DNA of 6,846 nt from OCS116 cluster bacterium. GTDB lineage: Bacteria > Pseudomonadota > Alphaproteobacteria > Rhizobiales > OSC116. Location of the stretch: contig NVUS02000253.1 of the NCBI GenBank assembly GCA_002402005.2, positions 1-6,846 of the forward strand. The letters run 5' to 3'. The position numbers were made by a program, and so were the translations under genes. The notes beneath the pieces are model-generated. The model made no database searches. It was not told where the DNA came from and saw nothing but the letters and a program-made list of their open reading frames with translations. Each line of letters opens with the position of its first letter. Position 1 is the stretch's first letter. This document shows positions 1 to 5,894 of this stretch, piece after piece.

Positions 1-1
1 A

Positions 2-496
2 AAAGATGCCGGGGCGATTTACCGCTACTTCCGCGGTGAAGTGCGGACAATTTACCCCAATATCACCATTCCCAATAGCATTTGTTTCTCGCCCGATGGC
101 AGCACAGCTTATTATGCTGATACCGTGGATAAGCAGATTATGAGCCAAAAATTGGATGATGACGGCTGGCCAGTTGGCACACCCGAGCTGTTTATTGATA
201 TGGTCGAAGCGGGCTTATCGCCAGACGGCAGCGTGGTGGATAGTGAAGGTTGTTTGTGGAATGCTCAATGGGGCGCATCGCGCATCGCCCGCTATAGCAA
301 CCAAGGTAAATTTTTAACCGCGATAGACATTCCGGCAGCGAAACAAACTACATGTCCAGCTTTTGGTGGGGTGGATATGCAAACTATATTTGTCACCTCG
401 GCAGCTGATGGCGATGATAGTGAAAATGCCGGCAAGACCTTTGCCATTTTGCCACGCGGTGTGGTGGGGCAAAAAGAACATCGGGTGATTTTGTAA
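2..496 (+). CDS. SMP-30/gluconolactonase/LRE family protein, 3' part (5' end outside window)
   Basis: This is the C-terminal 164 residues of a six-bladed beta-propeller lactonase of the SMP-30/gluconolactonase family. Such enzymes open sugar or aldono-lactones using a bound divalent metal. The frame is open to the left edge and reads KDAGAIYRYFRGE before a GTG at 41, which is a family-typical internal sequence, so the gene is truncated by the window and does not start at 41. Family members are usually near 290 residues. The IPNSICFSPDG stretch (Asn at partial residue 25) and the LSPDGSVVD stretch (Asp at about residue 75) match the two conserved metal-ligand regions of the family. The following CLWNAQWGASRIARY and FGGVDMQTIFVTSA segments are also family hallmarks. 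The C-terminus looks complete. The substrate cannot be told from the sequence. The gene converges with the next gene, with stops 2 bases apart. Confidence 0.9.
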   Translation, partial: KDAGAIYRYFRGEVRTIYPNITIPNSICFSPDGSTAYYADTVDKQIMSQKLDDDGWPVGTPELFIDMVEAGLSPDGSVVDSEGCLWNAQWGASRIARYSNQGKFLTAIDIPAAKQTTCPAFGGVDMQTIFVTSAADGDDSENAGKTFAILPRGVVGQKEHRVIL

Positions 497-502
497 TATT
501 AC
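493..502. repeat. 10-bp palindrome GTAATATTAC spanning two convergent stop codons
   Basis: The TAA of the lactonase gene (494-496) and the TAA of the minus-strand glycosyltransferase gene (499-501) lie inside a perfect 10-base palindrome. It is too short and AT-rich to be a terminator, and there is no GC stem or T-run. It is most simply a by-product of two TAA stops meeting head to head. No other sequence separates the two genes. Confidence 0.5.
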
Positions 503-1524
503 GGCTCTATTTGTGCCCATAACCTGTCGGATAATTCTGGCAGGTTATCGAGTGTATCGGCTTTTATCCATTGCACCAACATATCGGCGACATTTGGCCA
601 GATAATTTGCTGGGCAGTGTCACTTTTTAACCAAGCTTTGATGTGGTGAGCCTCGATTTTGGTGGCGGTTTGGCACCAGTTATAATGTTTGAGCATATTG
701 GCGTTGGCCAATTGTTCGATTTGGCCATGCATCGGCTCTAGCAGCATCTTTTTGCCGATTTGTAAGGCTTCGGATGGCAATTCAAATCCAGCATTGCTGA
801 TGATACCGCCGCATTTTGCGGTATATTTGCTGAACTCATCCCGCGAAAAGGGGTGAAAAGTCAAATGACCAAAATTACCTTTTGGCTTGGCATTGTGAAA
901 AATGTTGAAATTATAATGGGCAAAATCATGAAATAATTTAATAATTTCGTCGGTGGAATGAAATGGCAAATAAACCACAATATCTTGTTTTTTATATTCT
1001 ATTTCATTTGGGTTTTTTGCAATGATGGGTGGAATGATGTGCCGGTCAAATTGTTGCCAATGAATGCCAATGGGCAATTTTGTCGGTGCGTAATATTTTA
1101 TAATTAAATCAAATAACGGGTTTTGCTTCACAAACGGGATTTTGTACAGAAAGGCGGCTTGGTGTGACAGGCCGATCCTTTGAATGGGGTGAGATTTGGC
1201 CGCCCAGGCGGTGATTGGTTCAAAATCGTTAATCAATAGATCATATTGGTCTAAATCGACAGATTTCATATCGCGGTAAAGCCGAATGAAATCGGCACTA
1301 AATATGGTTTTTAGGAAATTTAGCCGGTTGTTTTTAACGTTGAATGACAGGCCTTTGAAACTTTTATAATCACCGAAGGCTTGCATGTCGAAAAAACCAG
1401 CCTGATCACGGCCAGAAAATAACCAATCCACTTGAATGCCATGATTTTTAAACGATGTGGCCATCTCTCTTGCGCGCATAATGTGCCCATTGCCGGTCGC
1501 TTGCACTGCATATAAAATTTTCAT
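499..1524 (-). CDS. MJ1255/VC2487-family glycosyltransferase-like protein (GT-B fold)
   Basis: This 341-residue protein resembles the MJ1255/VC2487 family of putative GT-B glycosyltransferases, distant relatives of UDP-GlcNAc transferases. The N-terminus MKILYAVQATGNGHIMRARE carries the family's glycine-rich GNGHxxR turn (residues 11-17). The C-terminal half has ISNAGFELPSEAL (242-254) and EPMHGQIEQLANA (263-275), matching the nucleotide-sugar binding region of GT-B enzymes. No signal peptide or membrane helix is evident, so it is probably cytoplasmic. Donor and acceptor are unknown. I chose the ATG at 1524 over the in-frame TTG at 1533 because family members begin MKILY and the TTG sits inside an inverted repeat. 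No strong Shine-Dalgarno sequence is seen, only GAG about 12 bases upstream. The middle of the gene (about 901-1020) is very AT-rich, near 26% GC by my count, while the 3' part is nearer 48%. Confidence 0.85.
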   Translation of the reverse strand: MKILYAVQATGNGHIMRAREMATSFKNHGIQVDWLFSGRDQAGFFDMQAFGDYKSFKGLSFNVKNNRLNFLKTIFSADFIRLYRDMKSVDLDQYDLLINDFEPITAWAAKSHPIQRIGLSHQAAFLYKIPFVKQNPLFDLIIKYYAPTKLPIGIHWQQFDRHIIPPIIAKNPNEIEYKKQDIVVYLPFHSTDEIIKLFHDFAHYNFNIFHNAKPKGNFGHLTFHPFSRDEFSKYTAKCGGIISNAGFELPSEALQIGKKMLLEPMHGQIEQLANANMLKHYNWCQTATKIEAHHIKAWLKSDTAQQIIWPNVADMLVQWIKADTLDNLPELSDRLWAQIEP

Positions 1525-1525
1525 A

Positions 1526-1554
1526 TTTATCAAAATCTCGAGAGTTTTGATAAA
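1526..1554. promoter_or_regulatory. Perfect 10-bp inverted repeat at the glycosyltransferase start (candidate operator or leader hairpin)
   Basis: TTTATCAAAA (1526-1535) and TTTTGATAAA (1545-1554) are exact reverse complements separated by 9 bases that include the XhoI-like CTCGAG. The arms are 19 bp apart start to start, about two helical turns, as expected for a dimeric repressor site. On the minus strand a plausible promoter overlaps it: TTACCG (1575-1570), 17 bases, then TATCAA (1552-1547), with hexamer matches of 3/6 and 4/6. The repeat ends one base before the ATG at 1524. The repeat is seen directly. Its role as an operator, or as an mRNA hairpin limiting initiation, is inferred. Confidence 0.5.
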
Positions 1555-1573
1555 CCTATCCCATTGTGTCGGT

Positions 1574-1616
1574 AAAATAAAGAAAATGGTGCAGGAAAGC
1601 TAGATTCCCGCACCAT
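1574..1616 (-). terminator. Intrinsic terminator of the EF-hand gene
   Basis: Read on the minus strand, ATGGTGC at 1616-1610 pairs perfectly with GCACCAT at 1592-1586. After one mismatch a further four pairs form (GGAA with TTCC), closing a 7-base loop. The stem is followed by TTTCTTTATTTT (1585-1574), a good T-rich tail. It starts about 40 bases after the EF-hand stop at 1657. On the plus strand the hairpin is followed by an A-run, so it should act in one direction only. It also insulates the downstream glycosyltransferase gene, implying that gene has its own promoter. Confidence 0.85.
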
Positions 1617-1656
1617 CTTAAAAAACAATGGTCTACTTGTTGCCTAACAGACTGGT

Positions 1657-2112
1657 TTAACCGCGACGGTTGCCGCCATTATGGCCTTTGCCACCACGCG
1701 GGCCACCTTTATGACCATTGCTTAATTCTTCTTCGCTTAGTGAACCGTTTTTATCGGTATCAAGGCGCTCGAACATTGCGTCTTGACGGGCTGTTTTATG
1801 GGAATCCTGCATAGCGGATAACTCGTCTTTGCTCAATTCGCCATCGCTATTTGTGTCGTATTTTTTAAATTCAGCTTCTTTATAAGCTTTCATTTCTTCT
1901 TGGCTGACTTTGCCATCATTGTTAGTATCGGCGGCTTTGATGAGGAATTGACCGCCACGTTGCATGCCGCCACCGCGTTTGCCACCAAAATGTTTGCCAG
2001 ATTGTTGACCGGCATTTTGTCCGCCATCATTACTGCCATGGGCATAAGCGGCTGAGCCAGCGAAGATTACTGAAGTTGCTAATAGAGCGGCGATGATTGT
2101 ATTTTTTTTCAT
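1657..2112 (-). CDS. Exported EF-hand calcium-binding protein with Gly/Arg/His-rich tails
   Basis: This 151-residue protein has a signal peptide (MKKN, then a hydrophobic stretch, then AYA|HG with predicted cleavage after residue 24), so it should be periplasmic or secreted. Three canonical 12-residue EF-hand loops follow: D62-E73 (DTNNDGKVSQEE), D86-E97 (DTNSDGELSKDE) and D118-E129 (DTDKNGSLSEEE). Each has acidic or Asn/Ser ligands at positions 1, 3, 5 and 9, Gly at 6 and Glu at 12, so all three look able to bind calcium. Residues 26-55 and 131-151 are low-complexity and rich in Gly, Lys, Arg and His. Start choice is supported by AAAGGAA (2125-2119) at good spacing before the ATG. The gene is transcribed away from the response regulator gene, shares its upstream region, and ends at a clear terminator. 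Calcium binding is well supported by the motifs. The biological role (buffer, sensor partner or adhesion) is not known. Confidence 0.92.
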   Translation of the reverse strand: MKKNTIIAALLATSVIFAGSAAYAHGSNDGGQNAGQQSGKHFGGKRGGGMQRGGQFLIKAADTNNDGKVSQEEMKAYKEAEFKKYDTNSDGELSKDELSAMQDSHKTARQDAMFERLDTDKNGSLSEEELSNGHKGGPRGGKGHNGGNRRG

Positions 2113-2252
2113 TTTATGTTCCTTTGGTTGATTATATTTGGTTTCGTTTGCGAGGGTTTATGTTGCCTTCTGACTTTAAGATAGGCACAGAATGTTGCTA
2201 AATAAGGGCATAAAAACGCTGTTTGGTTAGCAATTGTCGCAGGAGGTCGTGC

Positions 2253-2279
2253 TGTTACAATTTGTTACAAGTTTTGTAA
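2253..2279. promoter_or_regulatory. Candidate OmpR-family binding site: two direct and one inverted TTACAA half-sites
   Basis: TGTTACAA occurs at 2253-2260 and again at 2263-2270, exactly 10 bp apart, the one-turn phasing typical of tandem OmpR/PhoB-class dimers. The second copy also forms a dyad with TTGTAA at 2274-2279 (TTACAA, 3 bases, TTGTAA). The cluster lies 69-95 bases before the response regulator ATG and about 141-167 bases before the divergent EF-hand ATG, so one site could serve both genes. The repeats are seen directly. Binding by the adjacent regulator is inference from location and spacing. Confidence 0.5.
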
Positions 2280-2309
2280 ATTATACCCAATTAAAGCGGT
2301 TATTGAGTG

Positions 2310-2315
2310 TATAAC
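2310..2315 (+). promoter_or_regulatory. Candidate -10 box of the response regulator/kinase operon
   Basis: TATAAC matches the sigma-70 -10 consensus at five of six bases and lies 38 bases before the ATG at 2348, giving a leader of about 26 bases. No good -35 hexamer is found 16-18 bases upstream (CCAATT or neighbours). That would suit a promoter needing an activator bound at the 2253-2279 repeats, but it also weakens the call. A weaker alternative -10, TATACC, is at 2282-2287. Confidence 0.35.
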
Positions 2316-2347
2316 TAAATGAGAAGACATGCAGCAAAGTGAGAATT

Positions 2348-3070
2348 ATGCAAAACGGACATATATATATAGTCGATGACAATAAGGACATTCGAGACCT
2401 GACCGGCCGCTATCTAACTGAACACGGGTTTAAAACCAGTGTGGCCGAAGACGGTCGGGCGCTGCGGGCGTTGATTAAAATGGGCACGCCAGATTTGGTG
2501 GTGCTGGACATTATGATGCCGGGCGAAGATGGCTTGAGCTTATGCCGCTATTTGCGCGAAACCACCGAAGTGCCGATCATTATGTTAACCGCGATGGCTG
2601 ACGAGACTGACCGGATTATCGGGTTGGAAATGGGCGCTGATGATTATTTGACCAAGCCATTTAACCCCCGTGAATTGTTAGCGCGGATAAAATCGGTATT
2701 GCGCCGTGCCCAAAGCTTGCCGCCGCGCAAGCTGTTGGATATTGAAGCCGCCAATGAAGCGCATTTTAACGGCTGGGTATTGGATGTGAAAAGCCGCGAA
2801 TTGGTCGATAAGAATGGCATAAATTATGTGCTCAGCACGGCTGAATTTATGTTGCTTTCGGTGTTTTTGCTGCACCCCAATACCGAGTTGAACCGCGATC
2901 AATTGCTGGATTTGGCGCGCGGTCGTGAGGCACAATTGTTTGACCGTTCTATCGATAATTTGGTCAGTCGCCTACGCCGCAAGGTCGAGATTGATCATAG
3001 AAAACCGGAATTGATTAAGACTGTATGGGGCAAAGGCTATATGTTTTGTGCCAATGTGGAGCTGGTATAA
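2348..3070 (+). CDS. OmpR-family two-component response regulator
   Basis: This 240-residue cytoplasmic transcription factor has an N-terminal receiver domain (about 1-118) and a C-terminal winged-helix DNA-binding domain (about 135-237). Receiver residues are intact: acidic pair D10-D11 in YIVDD, phosphoacceptor D54 in VVLDIMMP, T81 in MLTA and K103 in LTKPF. The DNA-binding half has LSTAEFMLLSVF, the FDRSIDNLVSRLRRKVE recognition-helix region and the terminal KTVWGKGYMF wing, all typical of OmpR. The ATG at 2348 is preferred over the in-frame GTG at 2339 because it places YIVDD at the usual distance from the N-terminus and has GTGAGA just upstream, while the GTG has no near ribosome site. 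Its stop overlaps the kinase start (TAATG), so the pair is translationally coupled. It is likely autoregulated through the 2253-2279 repeats. The signal and regulon are unknown, so no gene name is assigned. Confidence 0.95.
   Translation: MQNGHIYIVDDNKDIRDLTGRYLTEHGFKTSVAEDGRALRALIKMGTPDLVVLDIMMPGEDGLSLCRYLRETTEVPIIMLTAMADETDRIIGLEMGADDYLTKPFNPRELLARIKSVLRRAQSLPPRKLLDIEAANEAHFNGWVLDVKSRELVDKNGINYVLSTAEFMLLSVFLLHPNTELNRDQLLDLARGREAQLFDRSIDNLVSRLRRKVEIDHRKPELIKTVWGKGYMFCANVELV
3058..3061 (+). promoter_or_regulatory. Ribosome binding site fixing the kinase start at 3070
   Basis: GGAG lies 8 bases before the ATG at 3070, inside the end of the regulator gene. It supports the overlapping ATG rather than the in-frame upstream ATG at 3025, which would add 15 residues without hydrophobic or conserved character and lacks such a site. 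Confidence 0.7.
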
Positions 3071-4458
3071 TGTCAAATAACAGTTGGGTGAAAGAAATAT
3101 ACCCCAAAACATTATGGGGGCAATTGGTTTCATTATTGCTGTTGGCATTGGTTATCTCGCAATTGGTGGTGTTGTTGATATTTGTTGACGCACGGCGCAT
3201 TGCGAGTGGCAATTTTGTTCAAGATCGAATGATTGATAGAATTGTCAATTTGGTCAATTCTGTGGAGGTGAATGGTGCTGGGCGGCGTCCAAACCGTAAG
3301 ATGTTTGAGAAATTTGCTAGCCCGGATCTGCGGTTTAGAGCGGGTTTTGCGCCACGGCGTGGGCGCGATGAACGGCCCGAATATTCGGCTCAAATTCGAA
3401 AATTATTAATCGAACGTTTGCCAGATGTGAAAAAAATCATTGTTACATCAAGTGCGGTGGAAACGCCATTGGGCGTTAAGTTCCGAGGCGCTCGATTGCC
3501 CAAAATGACCCGCATTAGCATTCAATTGGGTCAGAAATATTGGCTTAACATCGATCATCATGTGCCGCCTTTTTCATATGCATGGATTGCGCCGCTTTTA
3601 TTGACCATGTTGTTGATGATTTTATTCATCATCATCATTGTATCATGGGTGGTGCGCCGGCTGACCAAACCGCTGGGTGCGTTGGCCGATGCCGCACAAA
3701 AACTAGGCCGTGGGCAAGATGTCGGCGAACTGGTCGAAGAGGGCACGCGGGATGTGCGCCATGTGACGCAATCCTTTAACCAGATGAACCGCAAGATTAA
3801 GAGTTTTGTCGATGACCGCACCAAAATGCTGGCGGCGATTTCGCATGATTTGCGCACCCCAATCACCTCGCTACGGTTGCGGGCAGAATTTATTGAAGAC
3901 AAAGAAATGCAGGGCAAGATATTAGAGACGCTGGATGAAATGCAAATGATGACCGAAGCAGCGCTGAAATTTTCTAAAGACAGTGTGTCCGACGAGAAAA
4001 CCAAAGACACTGACCTTGAAAGCCTGCTAGAATCTTTGGTTGAAGATTATGAAGATATGGATGCCGATGTGAAGCTGACAGAGGATGGTGACCGGGTGCA
4101 GATTATTTTGCCAATGCGGGTGATGTCGATGAAACGGGCTTTGCGCAACTTGATTGACAATGGGCTTAAATATGGTGAGCGGGTTGAGGTTAATTTCAAG
4201 CTAATTGATGCGGGCGAAAATGTGGCGATTTGCATTAAGGACATTGGTCCCGGCATTGCCGAAGATGAATTGGAAAAAGTATTTGAGCCATTCTACCGCC
4301 TAGAAAAATCGCGTAATAAAGACACCGGTGGTGTGGGGCTTGGCTTGTCAATTGCCCGCAACATCATCCGTGGCCATGGTGGCGATTTGAGTATTGCCAA
4401 TATTGTGCAGGATGGGGTGGTGAATGGGCTTGAGGCGCGGATTATTTTACCGCTTTAG
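3070..4458 (+). CDS. Membrane sensor histidine kinase (EnvZ-like architecture)
   Basis: This 462-residue inner-membrane kinase is the partner of the upstream regulator. In order: cytoplasmic N-tail; first membrane helix (about 15-39); periplasmic sensor region (about 41-171); second membrane helix (about 173-195); HAMP linker starting RRLTKPLGAL (196-247); dimerisation/phosphoacceptor helix with the H box AAISHDLRTPITSLRLR (phosphorylated His about H259); and an ATPase domain with N box RALRNLIDNGLKYG (356-369), DIGPG (391-395), F box FEPFYRLE and G2 box GGVGLGLSIA (420-429). All catalytic boxes are intact. The sensor region has no domain I recognise. It is strongly basic, with about 26 Lys/Arg against 12 Asp/Glu by my count, and ends with a His pair (163-164) near the membrane. 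A TAATG overlap couples it to the regulator. Its stop overlaps that of the convergent globin gene, and no terminator is visible. Confidence 0.95.
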   Translation: MSNNSWVKEIYPKTLWGQLVSLLLLALVISQLVVLLIFVDARRIASGNFVQDRMIDRIVNLVNSVEVNGAGRRPNRKMFEKFASPDLRFRAGFAPRRGRDERPEYSAQIRKLLIERLPDVKKIIVTSSAVETPLGVKFRGARLPKMTRISIQLGQKYWLNIDHHVPPFSYAWIAPLLLTMLLMILFIIIIVSWVVRRLTKPLGALADAAQKLGRGQDVGELVEEGTRDVRHVTQSFNQMNRKIKSFVDDRTKMLAAISHDLRTPITSLRLRAEFIEDKEMQGKILETLDEMQMMTEAALKFSKDSVSDEKTKDTDLESLLESLVEDYEDMDADVKLTEDGDRVQIILPMRVMSMKRALRNLIDNGLKYGERVEVNFKLIDAGENVAICIKDIGPGIAEDELEKVFEPFYRLEKSRNKDTGGVGLGLSIARNIIRGHGGDLSIANIVQDGVVNGLEARIILPL

Positions 4459-4886
4459 TCGAGCTTAAACTTATCTTTCATCACCTCAGGGCGGTAGAAA
4501 ACGCCATATTGCAAGCTATTGGCAATCATATGGGCTTTTTTCATAATGTGCGGCACCACTTCGGGCGTGCAGCAATGTTTGATGGTTTTTTCGAACGTGA
4601 CCAGCCAATGCAAAAAGTCACTTTGTTGTAGGCCAGTTAGCTTGGTATGGGCGGGCATGGGGCGGCCATTGAAGCGGTTGGTTTTGAGCAAGATTGCCGA
4701 CCAGAAATTGCACATTTTGTCTAGATGTTCATCCCATGTGGCTTCCATTTGTTTGTGAAAATACGGGCCGAGAATTTCGTCATCATGCACCACATCATAA
4801 AAATGCGTAACGAATTTTCTAATCATCGCTTCGTCGATGCCCATATTGGCAAAATCTTCTGGGGTTGGGTCGGTGGCTGAGGTCAT
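4455..4886 (-). CDS. Group III truncated haemoglobin
   Basis: This 143-residue globin has the 2-on-2 fold and the sequence signature of group III truncated haemoglobins, soluble heme proteins such as Campylobacter Ctb. Key heme-pocket residues are all present by comparison with Ctb: B10 Tyr (Y30 in THFYDVV), E7 His (H54 in WDEHLDK), proximal F8 His (H80 in MPAHTKL) and G8 Trp (W94 in FLHWLVTF). The GPYF and MCNFWSAILL segments are also typical. Functions proposed for the group include oxygen, nitric oxide or peroxide chemistry, and the sequence does not decide among them. The ATG at 4886 is preceded by GGA seven bases upstream. It lies 54 bases after the NicO-type transporter gene on the same strand with no strong terminator between, so it is probably the last gene of that operon. 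Its TAA overlaps the convergent kinase TAG by sharing 4455-4458. Confidence 0.93.
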   Translation of the reverse strand: MTSATDPTPEDFANMGIDEAMIRKFVTHFYDVVHDDEILGPYFHKQMEATWDEHLDKMCNFWSAILLKTNRFNGRPMPAHTKLTGLQQSDFLHWLVTFEKTIKHCCTPEVVPHIMKKAHMIANSLQYGVFYRPEVMKDKFKLD

Positions 4887-4898
4887 GTTTTTGTCCGT

Positions 4899-4934
4899 AT
4901 TTTTGGGCCATCATACGCCTATTGTGGCAAAAAT
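4899..4934 (-). repeat. Imperfect inverted repeat between transporter and globin genes
   Basis: ATTTTTG (4899-4905) pairs with CAAAAAT (4928-4934), and CCA (4908-4910) pairs with TGG (4925-4927), leaving a 2-base bulge and a 14-base loop. In the minus-strand transcript this stem lies directly after the transporter stop and before the globin ribosome site. It has no GC-rich core and no following T-run, so it is not a convincing terminator. It could be a weak processing or attenuation structure, or chance. Confidence 0.3.
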
Positions 4935-4940
4935 CTATGG

Positions 4941-5894
4941 TCAAATTGTCGCGATTATCAACAATAGACCGAAGCCTAAAATAAACAGATAGAGGGTGAT
5001 TTTTAGCGCATCGACTATATAAGTGTAAGATTTTTTATATTTGGAAGACATATTGCCACTGAATTTTTGACTGATTTTTTGCAACGAAACCGCAAATGTC
5101 GCCACCAAGCTGATGGTGATGAAAGTGCCAAAAGCCATAAGGAAAGTGGCCAAAATTGCCGTGCCATAAAGCTGTAAACTATGCGCCAATATCAGGATGA
5201 TCAGCGCGCCAGTGCAGGGGCGAATGCCAATGCTAAATATGGTCAGCAATTTTTGTTTGAGGTTTTGACCCGGCTGCGGGGCGGGCATATGGTCATGGCC
5301 ACAGTCGCAATCTTTATCATGTACATGGCTTAGGCTTGCGGGGTTGCGGCTGTTGATTTTTACAATGTGCGAGACGAGTAGATAAAGCCCTAATGTGGCA
5401 ATCAACGCGTAGGAGAATTGCTCGAAATAAGAGAATGTTTGGTTGATTGATCTGACCGAGAATTGCAGTAAAAATATACCGGCAAAAGTGATGCTGATGG
5501 CGGTGACGGCTTGCAGCATGGAGGCAAAAAACGCAATCTGTATGCCTTGGCGCAGCTGGGCTTTGGTGCTGAGCAGATAAGCCGAAATGACCGCCTTGCC
5601 GTGGCCGGGCCCGGCGGCATGCAGTAAGCCGTAAATAAAACTTAGCAGCAATAAAGATAGCGGAAATAATGACTGTTTGTCTTGTTTGATTTGGCGCAGT
5701 GTTTCAGTCACTTGCGCCAGATATTGCGCCTGCAATTGGCGAATTTTCTTAACCATTGGCATGAGTGGTTTGGGGATGAATTGGTTGCTCTGCTCCAAAT
5801 TGCTGTTTTTTTGCGGGCGAAATACATTGTCCGCCGCCAAAGCGCTGGACAGGCCGAAGCTCAGCAATAGTAAGGTGATTAGGATTAACCGCAT
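4941..5894 (-). CDS. NicO-family nickel/cobalt transporter (RcnA-like permease)
   Basis: This 317-residue inner-membrane protein has a leading hydrophobic, signal-like segment (1-20, ending ALAA), a hydrophilic stretch (21-76) and about six further membrane helices. Two family signatures are clear: HAAGPGHGKAVISAYLLS (92-109) and IGIRPCTGALIILILA (222-237), the transition-metal pathway motifs of NicO/RcnA proteins. A cytosolic or loop region at 190-202 is rich in His, Cys and Asp (HVHDKDCDCGHDH), suggesting metal binding. Members export or import Ni2+ or Co2+, and some are placed with zinc genes, so the substrate here is open. The ATG at 5894 lies inside the end of the DUF1007 gene (10-base overlap) with AGG about 6 bases upstream, so the two are translationally coupled. 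DUF1007 and NicO proteins are commonly paired in proteobacteria. Confidence 0.9.
   Translation of the reverse strand: MRLILITLLLLSFGLSSALAADNVFRPQKNSNLEQSNQFIPKPLMPMVKKIRQLQAQYLAQVTETLRQIKQDKQSLFPLSLLLLSFIYGLLHAAGPGHGKAVISAYLLSTKAQLRQGIQIAFFASMLQAVTAISITFAGIFLLQFSVRSINQTFSYFEQFSYALIATLGLYLLVSHIVKINSRNPASLSHVHDKDCDCGHDHMPAPQPGQNLKQKLLTIFSIGIRPCTGALIILILAHSLQLYGTAILATFLMAFGTFITISLVATFAVSLQKISQKFSGNMSSKYKKSYTYIVDALKITLYLFILGFGLLLIIATI

Noticed and set aside
2131..2136. Perfect TATAAT on the minus strand just upstream of the EF-hand gene.
   Set aside because: A start about 7 bases downstream would fall within the gene's ribosome site (2119-2125), and no -35 hexamer is found 16-18 bases upstream (AAACCC or similar).
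2123..2228. Three copies of TTTGGTT (2123, 2137 and 2222) in the divergent region.
   Set aside because: Low-complexity 7-mer with irregular spacing of 14 and 85 bases. It does not look like a phased binding site.
2241..2314. AGGAGG (2241-2246) followed by a GTG at 2249 opening a 21-codon frame ending TAA at 2312-2314, a possible leader peptide.
   Set aside because: Only 2 bases separate the ribosome site from the GTG, the frame would lie upstream of the best -10 candidate, and it overlaps the repeat cluster. No independent sign of coding.
3025..3069. Longer kinase form starting at an ATG at 3025 inside the regulator gene.
   Set aside because: The ATG at 3070 has GGAG at 8 bases and the typical TAATG coupling. 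The extra 15 residues have no family support.
3558..4010. A 150-codon open frame on the minus strand inside the kinase gene.
   Set aside because: It lies wholly opposite conserved HAMP and H-box coding sequence. It is a shadow frame with no family features.
4887..4940. A separate promoter for the globin gene (TATGAT on the minus strand in the gap).
   Set aside because: No acceptable -35 hexamer at 16-18 bases (TAGATT or similar). Read-through from the transporter gene is the simpler reading, though not proven.
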